Notes under the pieces: generated by a model
Database searches by the model: none
What the model was told of the DNA's origin: nothing
Seen by the model: only the letters and a program-made list of their open reading frames with translations
Translations under genes and position numbers: made by a program
NCBI GenBank assembly: GCA_017471965.1
Contig: JAFURF010000017.1
Coordinates: 1-35,131 of the forward strand
DNA: 35,131 bases
Reading direction: 5' to 3'
DNA from: Bacteroidales bacterium
GTDB taxonomy: Bacteria; Bacteroidota; Bacteroidia; Bacteroidales; UBA932
Shown here: positions 16,593-24,833 of the stretch, in pieces
How the letters are laid out: each line of letters starts with the position of its first letter
Numbering within the stretch: position 1 is the stretch's first letter

Positions 16593-17798
16593 TCACAATA
16601 TATCAAAGGTAAGTTCGACATCCCCGAAAGCCCATTTCCGGCCATCGTATCTCTCAAACCAAGAATTTGCCAGTTCGCCACGCCAGACTATCTCATCACG
16701 TGTCTTGATAGGAAGCGTCACTTCGACACCATAACTTTTCCCGGCAACAAAAACCTTTGCCTTGGCAGTCCAATCTGTCTGCGTGCCGCCATCATCCTCC
16801 GTGATCATGAATGCGCAGGAGGTCATCTGCTCCGACCAGTCGGACATAAGTATCGCATTCATTGTCTGAGGTTCACCTAAATGCCTGCGTTTGACAACAA
16901 TCATGAAATCTGTCACCAACGGATTGTAAAGTCTCAGTTCCGCCTCGGTTGAAGCCGTGAAATCATCCACATAACCGATCTTGACGAAAAACTCTGAGGC
17001 ACCGGCAAACCATGAGTCATAATTTCTGTTCATCGTGAAATCCTTCAGGACAAGCGTGCGCAAGGGCTCCTCCTGACTCTTGTCCTGACTCCGGACCTTC
17101 GGATTGACAACGATGGCTCCTCCTCCTTCTCCCCAATCCGGATCCTCCCTCCTCAACATCTCAAGCGACGTGTAGCCTGCATCCGTATTCCTGTTAACCA
17201 CCCACACCGGCTCATGCATTGCCATTTCCTCATCGACCACCACTTCCTCTGTCCTGCAGGAGCCATCATCATCAACAACAAATCTGTATCCTATATTATT
17301 ATGTGCCCCATCTTCCGGATCGAATGTAATCACAGGAAACGAGGTTCCGTCCCAATCCTCAGAGAAAGGCCAATAAATCTGTACATCAGAATCTGATAAA
17401 GCCTTGAGAAAACCGTCCGGGTCCATGCCGGACACCTTGGTTCCGGGTCTTGAACGGACCTGTTCCTCTATCAGTTCACGCAACGGCGTGACATATCCGC
17501 CATCTGACTTGACCGGCTTGTCACCGACTCCGCTTCCTGGACTGGCAAAAAGATTCTTCATCGTATACTCTTCGTCATACCCGTTTACGGAAGACGAAGA
17601 AACGGCATCATGCACCTCCAGCAGATGGGAACTCTTCAAAGGGACGCATGCAAGTATTTGAGCGACTTCTTCAAGCCCTACATATCCTGTACTGTCCGTA
17701 TCATCGACATGCTTGCCGATATCATCATCCAGGACCTCGCATGAAACAAAAACGCCCGCAACAAAAACGGAAAACAAAAGACAACCATACTTCTTCAT
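16593..17798 (-). CDS. Acidic lipoprotein of unknown function
   Basis: A protein of 401 residues from ATG 17798 (an upstream TTG at 17807 is unlikely). The signal peptide ends in VFVSC, making Cys20 the lipidated residue. It is followed by EVLDDD, an acidic stretch like the lipoprotein export signal that sends Bacteroidota lipoproteins to the cell surface, so surface exposure is likely but inferred. The mature protein is rich in Asp, Glu and Ser at the start and then appears mainly beta. The arrangement of a LRELIEEQVRSRPG helix, YWPFSEDWDGTSFPVITFDPE and VVVNPK-like strands is not one I can assign to a family with confidence. No catalytic motif or repeat is seen. The gene is downstream of prmC on the same strand, but hairpins separate them, so it is likely a separate transcription unit. 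Its stop abuts the opposing U32 stop. Confidence 0.8.
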   Translation of the reverse strand: MKKYGCLLFSVFVAGVFVSCEVLDDDIGKHVDDTDSTGYVGLEEVAQILACVPLKSSHLLEVHDAVSSSSVNGYDEEYTMKNLFASPGSGVGDKPVKSDGGYVTPLRELIEEQVRSRPGTKVSGMDPDGFLKALSDSDVQIYWPFSEDWDGTSFPVITFDPEDGAHNNIGYRFVVDDDGSCRTEEVVVDEEMAMHEPVWVVNRNTDAGYTSLEMLRREDPDWGEGGGAIVVNPKVRSQDKSQEEPLRTLVLKDFTMNRNYDSWFAGASEFFVKIGYVDDFTASTEAELRLYNPLVTDFMIVVKRRHLGEPQTMNAILMSDWSEQMTSCAFMITEDDGGTQTDWTAKAKVFVAGKSYGVEVTLPIKTRDEIVWRGELANSWFERYDGRKWAFGDVELTFDIL

Positions 17799-17833
17799 AA
17801 TCTTCAACTTTTACTTCTGCAAAGTTCAGAAGG

Positions 17834-17866
17834 ATTATCCGTGTAACGAAAAAGTATGCGGATAAT
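17834..17866. repeat. Inverted repeat, 8 bp arms, upstream of the acidic lipoprotein
   Basis: ATTATCCG (17834-17841) is matched exactly by CGGATAAT (17859-17866), with a 17-base spacer. It lies 36 bases before the lipoprotein start and may be an operator or a 5' leader structure. Confidence 0.6.
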
Positions 17867-17871
17867 TTCAA

Positions 17872-17905
17872 AAATCGCCTCTGGAAGTGCTTCCAAAAGC
17901 GATTT
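17872..17905. repeat. Nested inverted repeat (outer 7 bp, inner 5 bp stem)
   Basis: AAATCGC (17872-17878) pairs with GCGATTT (17899-17905), and inside it GGAAG pairs with CTTCC across a 2-base gap (17883-17894). It sits between the terminator-like hairpin of prmC and the lipoprotein promoter region. Confidence 0.6.
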
Positions 17906-17914
17906 AACCACCAA

Positions 17915-17949
17915 AATTTGTTTGATTTTTTACAAAAATCAAACAAATT
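17915..17949 (-). terminator. Perfect 16 bp stem, 3-base loop, after the prmC stop
   Basis: AATTTGTTTGATTTTT (17915-17930) and AAAAATCAAACAAATT (17934-17949) are exact reverse complements around the loop TAC. It starts 2 bases past the prmC TAG stop on the minus strand, as expected for a terminator of the PBP1a-ddl-prmC operon. The stem is AT-rich and no separate U-run follows, so it may instead protect the mRNA 3' end. Confidence 0.6.
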
Positions 17950-17951
17950 CC

Positions 17952-18851
17952 CTATCTGCTGAACACAACAAGACGGTCCTTGTCCGAAAGATCCTTGACG
18001 ATTGTTACGGAAGAGAAGCCGGCAGAACGGAAGACATCTGCTGTCTCAGGTCCCAAGGCCTCATTGATTTCCACCATGCCGTAACCTTCCGGCTTAAGCA
18101 GAACCTTTGCCCAGTCTGCCACAGCCCTATAGAACAGAAGAGGATCGTCATCGGGTACGAACAAGGCAAGATGGGGTTCATGGTCCAGAACATTGGCACG
18201 CATGAGGGCCTTTTCCTTGTCCATGACATATGGAGGATTGCTGACTATGATGTCGAACTGACAAAAGGAGGAATCCGGATGAGATAAGACATCGGCTTTC
18301 AGGAACTTCGGTACACAGGCTCCGGTACGGGCCATCTCCTCGGCAAAGTCCTGCGTGGAGGCCACTGCAAGCGCTCCGTCGGAAATATCCACGGCAGTCA
18401 CTTCAGCACCAGGCATCTCCAGCGCAAGCGTCCACGCGATGCATCCGCTTCCCGTACACATATCCAGAAGACGCATTTTATTATGCCTCTTGTTGTCAGT
18501 GGATATTGCTTTGCGGGACATGCCACCCCCGGCTAGGAGGTACCTGCACAGAAGTTCAGTCTCCGGACGGGGAATAAGGACATCAGGAGTCACGCGGAAA
18601 CGACGTCCATAGAAATCAGCATGACCTGTCACATATTGAAGAGGCTCCCCTGAAGCGATCCTGCCGAATGCCTCCATGGCACTTACCGCATCGGAATCCG
18701 ACACCTCGTACTGAGGCTCCACGATATGGGTATGCCTCCTGGTCCCTATACTCTGCTCCAGATACGCATAGACAATCTCCCGTGCCTCCCTCTCAGGATA
18801 CACCTCACGCAACATGCCTGTTGCCTCCTGTATCAATTCAGAAAGTAGCAT
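17952..18851 (-). CDS. prmC: Release factor glutamine methyltransferase PrmC
   Basis: A protein of 299 residues, normal for PrmC (HemK), which N5-methylates the Gln of the GGQ motif in peptide release factors RF1 and RF2 using S-adenosylmethionine. The N-terminal helical domain ends with GEPLQYVTG (about 68-76), followed by LIPRPETE (92-99). The methyltransferase domain shows LLDMCTGSGCIAW (128-140) as the SAM site and NPPY (205-208), the hallmark of amide-nitrogen methylation. The start ATG at 18851 lies 34 bases downstream of the ddl stop, so it is likely the last gene of the PBP1a-ddl-prmC unit. A strong hairpin follows the stop. A short His/Lys/Arg-rich insertion (about 112-126) before the SAM motif is a minor difference from typical members. 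Confidence 0.96.
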   Translation of the reverse strand: MLLSELIQEATGMLREVYPEREAREIVYAYLEQSIGTRRHTHIVEPQYEVSDSDAVSAMEAFGRIASGEPLQYVTGHADFYGRRFRVTPDVLIPRPETELLCRYLLAGGGMSRKAISTDNKRHNKMRLLDMCTGSGCIAWTLALEMPGAEVTAVDISDGALAVASTQDFAEEMARTGACVPKFLKADVLSHPDSSFCQFDIIVSNPPYVMDKEKALMRANVLDHEPHLALFVPDDDPLLFYRAVADWAKVLLKPEGYGMVEINEALGPETADVFRSAGFSSVTIVKDLSDKDRLVVFSR

Positions 18852-18885
18852 AACAATACTTTCAACAGAACAGACAATTAAAGAA

Positions 18886-19893
18886 TCATGAATTCTCTAT
18901 GACAGTCGTAAGGAAATCGGTCATCGACAGACCTGCGGCACGGACCATCTGCGGCACGAGAGATGCCGAAGTCATGCCCGGAATCGTATTGACTTCAAGG
19001 AAATAAAGTCCTTCTTCTGTGCTGATGTAATCGACCCTCACAAGACCGGAACATCCCAGATGTGCATATATCTTCCTGGAAGTCTCCTGGATCTCATCTC
19101 TCAACGCATCAGGGATATGAGCCGGGCACACCTCCTTGCTATGACCGTTGTACTTGGCCTCATAATCGAAGAACTCATTGTCAGTAAGAATCTCTATCAC
19201 AGGCAGAGCAACATTCTCCGTGCCGTTGAAATACACTGCACATGTCAGTTCACGACCATTTATAGCGGCCTCAGCCATCACAGTCTTACCCTCAGAGAAA
19301 GCATACTCCATAGCGTTGTCGAAATCATCCACGGTCTTCACCTTGGTCACACCGAAACTGCTGCCGCCGTCCGTAGGCTTCACAAACATCGGCAATCCCA
19401 ATCTCTCCACAGCCTTGGACGCAAGACCGGGATCCTGTTCTCCCTTTCTGATGAAGATGTCGTCTGCACACTTCACGAAATCGACATCCTTCAGGTAACT
19501 TTTGCATGAGAACTTGTCAAAGGTAATAGCTGCCACAAAAGCATCACAGCCGCTGTGCGGAACTCCGACCATCTCCAGATAACCCTGCATCAGACCATTC
19601 TCGCCCGGAGTGCCGTGCTGCATTATATATGCATAATCGAACTTGACCTTCTGTCCCCCGACAACTGCCGAAAAATCAGTCTTGTCCACTACAGGACGCT
19701 CTCCTTCGGGTATCACGACCCTCTCTGAACCATTCCTGCGGTATGCCACAAGTGTCCATTCGCCGAAACGCGCAAACATCTCATACACATCATATTTCAT
19801 CCCATCGATCTGAGATGCGGTGAACTCACCGCTTCGCACCGAAACCTCCCACTCGGAAGAGTCGCTGCCATATATCACCACTACTGACTTCAT
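18886..19893 (-). CDS. ddl: D-alanine--D-alanine ligase
   Basis: A protein of 335 residues. I start at ATG 19893 (MKSVVVIYGSDSSEWEVS), which matches the family N-terminus; longer in-frame forms would run into the PBP1a gene. It is a cytoplasmic ATP-grasp enzyme that joins two D-alanines for the peptidoglycan stem peptide. Motifs: MQHGTPGENGLMQGYLEM near residue 92, DKFSCKSYL, the Gly-rich loop VKPTDGGSSFGV near 180, E in AAINGRELTCAV, and the C-terminal RVDYISTEEGLYFLEVNTIPGMT with metal-binding Glu and Asn. The usual GEDG is GENG here, a mild change. The start is 4 bases after the PBP1a stop, so expression is coupled with the synthase that uses its product downstream. Confidence 0.96.
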   Translation of the reverse strand: MKSVVVIYGSDSSEWEVSVRSGEFTASQIDGMKYDVYEMFARFGEWTLVAYRRNGSERVVIPEGERPVVDKTDFSAVVGGQKVKFDYAYIMQHGTPGENGLMQGYLEMVGVPHSGCDAFVAAITFDKFSCKSYLKDVDFVKCADDIFIRKGEQDPGLASKAVERLGLPMFVKPTDGGSSFGVTKVKTVDDFDNAMEYAFSEGKTVMAEAAINGRELTCAVYFNGTENVALPVIEILTDNEFFDYEAKYNGHSKEVCPAHIPDALRDEIQETSRKIYAHLGCSGLVRVDYISTEEGLYFLEVNTIPGMTSASLVPQMVRAAGLSMTDFLTTVIENS

Positions 19894-19897
19894 ATCA

Positions 19898-22249
19898 TCA
19901 TTCAAAAAAATAATCTTCTTCATCCTCTGCCTTGACTGAGGCGTCTGCATCACTTCCGTCACAATCCAGTTCCAGAGATATTCCCGGAGGCGCAATGAAC
20001 CTGTCTGTCTCATATACTCCGAGAGAGCCGTCCTCAAGCACCTTCTTCATGAAGATTCCCCATATAGGCAGGGCCATGTTGGATCCTCCACCAAGAGACA
20101 GAGACTCGAAATGCACCTGACGGTCTTCCGCTCCGACCCAGACACCAGCGGTAAGGGACGGCGTGTAGCCGATGAACCAACCATCTGACTGATCGTTGGT
20201 CGTACCTGTCTTTCCTGCAATCTCACCCCTCAGACCATACTTCGCACGAAGCCTGATACCGGTACCGCTGTTCACGACTCCCTGCATCAGGTTTGCCATG
20301 AGGTATGCCGTATAATCGCTGATAGCCTCCTTCTTCTTGTTACTGAACTCACTCAGGACATTGCCCATGCTGTCCTCTATCCTTGTCACGAATATAGGCT
20401 CGACGAACACTCCTTTTGAAGGGAAGGTATTATATGCGGAAACCATTTCATATACCGAAATGTCAGCAGAACCCACACAAAGAGGGTTGACAGCATCAAG
20501 ATAGCATCCGATGCCCATCTTGCGCATCATCTCCACCATGGCCTCTGGTCCGTACTGCTTCATAAGGTATGCGGAAATGTTGTTGGAACTCTTGGTCAGG
20601 CCCCATTTGAGAGTTACTGTCTGGCCGATCCATTCGTCCTTGTCGGTACTTTTCGGAGTCCATGTGGTGTCGCCCACCATGAAGGTCTGCGGCACATTCA
20701 CGACCTTGTCGCACGGCGTCATGCCTTCCTGCATCGCCAGAGTATAAAGGAATGGCTTGATGGTAGATCCCACCTGACGCTTTCCCTGACGGACATTGTC
20801 ATATTTGAAATAGCGGTAGTTAGGTCCGCCGACATATGCCTTTATGTGGCCGGTATGAGGTTCTATTGCCATGAAGGCCGCACGAAGATGACCCTTATAA
20901 TACCTTATGGAGTCGTCCGGAGTCATGACGGTGTCGATGTATCCTTTACTGTTCCACGAGAACAGACGCATCTTGACCGGTTCTGAAAAACTCTTGACGA
21001 TCTCGCTTTCAGACGCTCCGTTATTCTTCATGATACGATAACGGTCACTCCATCTGCGGGCCTGCTTCATAAGCTGGTCTATGGTCTTCTGGTCCACATC
21101 GCTGGCGAAAGGCTTCTTCCTGTTCCATTTGAGATGGCGGTCGAACGATTTCTGAAGGTCCTTTCCAAGGTGCTCGGCAACAGCCTCCTCGGCATATTTC
21201 TGCATCTTGTAGTTGATGGTCGTATATATACGCAGGCCGTCCCTGTCAAGATTATACTTTGAGCCGTCGGCTTTCGTGTTCTTGTTCAGCCATCCGTATA
21301 GTCCGTCGTCTGCCCAGAGAAGAGAATCGACGACATAGTCCTCATACTGCGCATAAGAAGACCTTTTAGGCTTCTTGGCGTTCATGGTACGACGGAGCAT
21401 GTCCCTGAAATACGGTCCCACTCCCGCATTATGGTCCTGCACCTGATAAGAAAGAGTGATAGGAATCTGCTGGATGGAGTCGCACTCTGCCTTGGTCAGA
21501 AAGCCGTTCTGTTCCATGCGGGATATCACAAGGTTCCTTCGGGCAAGGGACTTGTCAGGATTGAGGGCAGGGTTGTATCTTGTAGGCTTGTTAACCATTC
21601 CGACCAGAGTGGCCGCCTCCTCGACGGTCAGGTCAATCGGTGCCTTGCCGAAGAATGTCTGTGCCGCTGCCTTGATGCCATATGCGTTACTGCCGAAGAA
21701 GACCTGATTCATGTACATGTTCATGATCTCGTCCTTGGTGTAACTGCGCTCCAACTTGACAGCAGTGACCCACTCCTTCAATTTGATCCATACCATCTTG
21801 AGTGTCGAGACGCCTGGTATCCTGCTGCTCACATCCTGTCTGGGATAGAGTGTCTTGGCCAACTGCTGGGTAATGGTACTTCCTCCGCCCTGACTTGAAC
21901 TGCCGCCTAGAACGGTCTTGACCAGTACTCGTGCAAGACTCTCGAAGTCAATGCCGGAATGCTTGTAGAAGCGCGAGTCCTCGGTAGCGACTGCTGCATG
22001 AACAAGATTTGGGGAAAGTTCATCGTAACTTACATACGAACGGTTCTCTATATGAAAAGTCGTGAGAATCTCTCCGTCTTCGGCAATCACCTGAGTCGCA
22101 AGTTTGCTGTCAGGATTTTCCAGATCCTCAAATGACGGGATATCGGCAAAGATCCAAACTGCAACAAACAGCAGCATCACGGCAGCGATTCCTGATCCGA
22201 ACAGGATCCAGAACCACTTGATGATTTTCTTTTTCAGTGTCTCTTTCAT
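19898..22249 (-). CDS. Class A penicillin-binding protein 1a (bifunctional)
   Basis: A protein of 783 residues. One N-terminal membrane helix (about 13-36) anchors it in the inner membrane; the rest is periplasmic. The GT51 transglycosylase domain has E90 in ATEDSRFYKHSGID, QGGGSTITQQLAK (about 120-132) and KDEIMNMYMNQVFFG (about 172-186). The transpeptidase domain has S495-T-I-K498, the SSN motif at 554-556 and K680-T-G682. It polymerises lipid II glycan and crosslinks stem peptides. The C-terminus ends with an acidic tail of about 25 residues (DGSDADASVKAEDEEDYFFE). The gene is first in the unit with ddl and prmC, and is divergent from topA. A 15-base hairpin lies in its leader. Gene names mrcA or ponA are both used for such proteins; I leave the symbol empty. 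Confidence 0.95.
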   Translation of the reverse strand: MKETLKKKIIKWFWILFGSGIAAVMLLFVAVWIFADIPSFEDLENPDSKLATQVIAEDGEILTTFHIENRSYVSYDELSPNLVHAAVATEDSRFYKHSGIDFESLARVLVKTVLGGSSSQGGGSTITQQLAKTLYPRQDVSSRIPGVSTLKMVWIKLKEWVTAVKLERSYTKDEIMNMYMNQVFFGSNAYGIKAAAQTFFGKAPIDLTVEEAATLVGMVNKPTRYNPALNPDKSLARRNLVISRMEQNGFLTKAECDSIQQIPITLSYQVQDHNAGVGPYFRDMLRRTMNAKKPKRSSYAQYEDYVVDSLLWADDGLYGWLNKNTKADGSKYNLDRDGLRIYTTINYKMQKYAEEAVAEHLGKDLQKSFDRHLKWNRKKPFASDVDQKTIDQLMKQARRWSDRYRIMKNNGASESEIVKSFSEPVKMRLFSWNSKGYIDTVMTPDDSIRYYKGHLRAAFMAIEPHTGHIKAYVGGPNYRYFKYDNVRQGKRQVGSTIKPFLYTLAMQEGMTPCDKVVNVPQTFMVGDTTWTPKSTDKDEWIGQTVTLKWGLTKSSNNISAYLMKQYGPEAMVEMMRKMGIGCYLDAVNPLCVGSADISVYEMVSAYNTFPSKGVFVEPIFVTRIEDSMGNVLSEFSNKKKEAISDYTAYLMANLMQGVVNSGTGIRLRAKYGLRGEIAGKTGTTNDQSDGWFIGYTPSLTAGVWVGAEDRQVHFESLSLGGGSNMALPIWGIFMKKVLEDGSLGVYETDRFIAPPGISLELDCDGSDADASVKAEDEEDYFFE

Positions 22250-22278
22250 ATTTTTCGTTCCTTTTTCTTCTCATTATT

Positions 22279-22293
22279 GTCACCTACGGTGAC
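22279..22293. promoter_or_regulatory. Perfect 6 bp hairpin in the PBP1a leader
   Basis: GTCACC (22279-22284), loop TAC, GGTGAC (22288-22293). It lies 30 bases upstream of the PBP1a ATG, downstream of the candidate promoter, so it would be in the mRNA leader. It could also be a short operator. Confidence 0.45.
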
Positions 22294-22311
22294 CTTATAT
22301 AATTTGTTTTT

Positions 22312-22319
22312 CAAACTTA
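22312..22319 (-). promoter_or_regulatory. Promoter -7 motif for PBP1a-ddl-prmC
   Basis: CAAACTTA reads TAAGTTTG on the minus strand and fits TAnnTTTG. The adjoining CAAAATTA (22320-22327) gives a second exact match, TAATTTTG. A correctly spaced TTTG was not found, so which of the two is used is open. Confidence 0.45.
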
Positions 22320-22336
22320 CAAAATTAACAACAAAA

Positions 22337-22369
22337 TTTGGAAAATTGCCCGAAAAGTACCTTACTTTG
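22337..22369 (+). promoter_or_regulatory. Promoter of topA
   Basis: TTTG (22337-22340) and TTACTTTG (22362-22369, one mismatch to TAnnTTTG) are 21 bases apart. This gives a leader of about 60 bases before ATG 22437. Confidence 0.5.
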
Positions 22370-22389
22370 CACTTTCTTTTGAAAAGTGC
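22369..22389. repeat. Inverted repeat at the expected topA transcript start
   Basis: GCACTTT (22369-22375) and AAAGTGC (22383-22389) are exact reverse complements with a 7-base spacer, directly next to the topA -7 motif. It may be an operator or a 5'-end hairpin of the transcript. Confidence 0.5.
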
Positions 22390-22436
22390 CTGCTAAACAG
22401 AGGCAGACCAAACAAATACAATAGAAGGAACAGAGC

Positions 22437-24752
22437 ATGAAGGAAGGAAAGAATCTGGTAATTGTCGAGTCTCCTGGAAAGATCAAGAAGATACAGGATG
22501 CACTCGGAAATGAAAATTTTACAGTCAAGGCCAGCATGGGCCACATCAGAGACCTTGACGAAAGCGGACTCAGCATCGATGTAAAGAACGGCTTCAAGCC
22601 GGAATATGTGATACCGGCCGACAAGAAAAAGGTGGTATCAGAACTTAAGAAGGCAGCAAAAGAGGCAACAGCAGTTTGGCTCGCATCCGATGCCGACCGA
22701 GAGGGAGAAGCCATTTCATGGCATCTGTTCGAGACTCTCGGACTTAAGAAAGAGAACACAAAACGCATTGTCTTTCAAGAAATTACCGACACTGCTATCC
22801 AAAACGCCATCAAGAATCCACGCGAAATTGACATGAATCTTGTCAATGCCCAGCAGGCTCGCCGTGTACTTGACCGTCTGGTCGGTTTCGAACTGTCACC
22901 GGTACTATGGAGAAAGATCCAGCCGAAACTCTCGGCCGGACGAGTACAGTCCGTAGCGTTAAGGCTGATTGTGGACCGCGAAAGGGAAATCCTCTCCTTC
23001 AACCACGAGGCATATTATAAGGTTGAGGCCGTATTCCACCCTGAAGGCACTCCGGAAAACACTCTGGTCAAGGCGACTCTGGACACACGCTTCCCTGACA
23101 TGGAAAGCGCCCAGGCCTTCCTTGAAAAATGCATCGGTGCCAACTTCTCGATCTGTGACATCAACGAAAAGGAGGGAAACAGGTTCCCTGCCGCCCCGTT
23201 CACGACTTCGACCCTTCAGCAGGAGGCCGCACGCAAACTGAGGATGTCCGTAAGCCAGACCATGAGCATAGCACAGCGTCTTTATGAAAGCGGATACATC
23301 ACCTACATGCGTACCGACTCGACCAACCTTTCCGCCCTCGCTCTCGGCACCGCCAAGAAATTCATCTGCGACAACTTCGGAGAGGAATACTCGAAGCCAC
23401 GCCAGTACAAGACAAAGTCCAAGGGCGCACAGGAGGCACACGAGGCCATCCGTCCGACCTTCATCGGCAACACATCGATAGAGGGGACTCCTCAGGAAAA
23501 GAAACTTTACGAACTGATATGGAAGCGTACAGTAGCATCACAGATGGCTGACGCGCGCGTCCTCAGGACAGACATAAAGGTAGCATCGGACAGAAGCAGC
23601 GAAAGATTCAATGTGCAGGCGACTCAGGTCCTCTTCGACGGATTCCTGAAACTCTACATCGAAAGTACAGACGATCCGCAGCAGGATGATGATGCCGTAA
23701 TCCTTCCGGAAATGCACATCGGAGACGTGATGACCCAGGAGGAAATCAAGGCGGAATGCAAATTCACCGCAGCCCCTTCAAGATACACTGACGCATCTCT
23801 GATCAAGAAACTCGAGGAACTCGAAATCGGTCGTCCGTCCACATATTCGCCGACCATAACCACCCTTACAAAGGCGAGGGGGTATGTTGTAAAGGGGGAC
23901 AAGCCTGGTGAAAAGCATACGGTCACGAACCTCACCTTGAAGAACGGCAAGATAAAGTCCTCTACAAAATCCGAGACCGTCGGTGCAGAGAAAGGCAGGC
24001 TTCTTCCACAGGATATCGGCATGATAGTCACCGACTTCCTCGTCAAGAACTTTGAATCCATCCTCGACTACGGCTTCACCGCCAACGTCGAAAAGGACTT
24101 CGACCAGATCGCTGAAGGCGAACTGGCCTGGAACAAGGTCATCTCCGATTTCTATGGATCATTCCACACCAAGGTGGAGGAGACTCTCAGCAACAGGGAA
24201 TACAGCAATATAAGTCGTGAAATAGGTGTCGACCCGAAAGACGGACAACCTCTTGTCGCACGTTTCGGCCAGTACGGTCCTTATGTCCAGAAGGGAGAAG
24301 GCGACAACAAGCAGTATGCAAGTCTCGCTCCGGGACAACTTATCGAAAGCATCACCCTTGAAGAAGCCCTCAGACTTTTCGAACTGCCTCGCATGGTCGG
24401 ACAGCACAACGGCATCGATATCATCTGCACAAAGGGAAGGTTCGGCCCATACATCAAATACGGAGAAAAGAACATTTCACTGCCTCGTGGCACGGATCCT
24501 CTGAAAGTCGACCTTGATACCTGCATCGGACTCATCGAAGATTCCCTCAACAAGAAGACAGGCGGCATCATCGCCGAATTCAAGGATAGCGACATACAGG
24601 TTATAGATGGTAACTACGGACCATATATAAAGCACGCCGGCAGTAACTATAAGATCCCGAAAGGAACGGACCCTGCTATGCTTACAGAAGATAAGTGCAA
24701 GGAGATAATCGAAACCTCCGAACCTACAGGACGTAAGAAAAGACGCAAATAA
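22437..24752 (+). CDS. topA: DNA topoisomerase I (type IA)
   Basis: A protein of 771 residues that relaxes negative supercoils by transient single-strand cleavage. The TOPRIM domain shows E11 in VIVESPGK and D85-A-D87 in WLASDADREGE. The catalytic Tyr is Y290 in GYITYMRTDSTNLS. KLSAGRVQSVALRL (about 164-177) and GRPSTYSPTI near residue 463 are further signatures. The C-terminus has no Cys4 zinc fingers; instead it has three repeats of the TopoI C-terminal type, recognisable by FGQYGPYVQKG, KGRFGPYIKYGEKNISLPRGTDPL and GNYGPYIKHAGSNYKIPKGTDPA, and it ends in a basic tail (GRKKRRK). This layout is common in Bacteroidota. It is divergent from PBP1a. A large inverted repeat follows the stop. Confidence 0.97.
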   Translation: MKEGKNLVIVESPGKIKKIQDALGNENFTVKASMGHIRDLDESGLSIDVKNGFKPEYVIPADKKKVVSELKKAAKEATAVWLASDADREGEAISWHLFETLGLKKENTKRIVFQEITDTAIQNAIKNPREIDMNLVNAQQARRVLDRLVGFELSPVLWRKIQPKLSAGRVQSVALRLIVDREREILSFNHEAYYKVEAVFHPEGTPENTLVKATLDTRFPDMESAQAFLEKCIGANFSICDINEKEGNRFPAAPFTTSTLQQEAARKLRMSVSQTMSIAQRLYESGYITYMRTDSTNLSALALGTAKKFICDNFGEEYSKPRQYKTKSKGAQEAHEAIRPTFIGNTSIEGTPQEKKLYELIWKRTVASQMADARVLRTDIKVASDRSSERFNVQATQVLFDGFLKLYIESTDDPQQDDDAVILPEMHIGDVMTQEEIKAECKFTAAPSRYTDASLIKKLEELEIGRPSTYSPTITTLTKARGYVVKGDKPGEKHTVTNLTLKNGKIKSSTKSETVGAEKGRLLPQDIGMIVTDFLVKNFESILDYGFTANVEKDFDQIAEGELAWNKVISDFYGSFHTKVEETLSNREYSNISREIGVDPKDGQPLVARFGQYGPYVQKGEGDNKQYASLAPGQLIESITLEEALRLFELPRMVGQHNGIDIICTKGRFGPYIKYGEKNISLPRGTDPLKVDLDTCIGLIEDSLNKKTGGIIAEFKDSDIQVIDGNYGPYIKHAGSNYKIPKGTDPAMLTEDKCKEIIETSEPTGRKKRRK

Positions 24753-24768
24753 TATTATAAACTGTAAA

Positions 24769-24825
24769 TTTCTGACCGCGATTTTTTGACATTTTCAATT
24801 TTGTCATTAAATTCGCGGTCAGAAA
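24769..24825. repeat. 57 bp inverted repeat between topA and the Lrp-type gene
   Basis: TTTCTGACCGCGA (24769-24781) and TCGCGGTCAGAAA (24813-24825) are exact 13 bp reverse complements, and inside them TGACA (24787-24791) pairs with TGTCA (24802-24806). It lies 16 bases after the topA stop and 8 bases before the Lrp start. It may terminate topA, serve as an operator for the regulator, or both; no U-run follows. Confidence 0.65.
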
Positions 24826-24833
24826 CGTTATAA

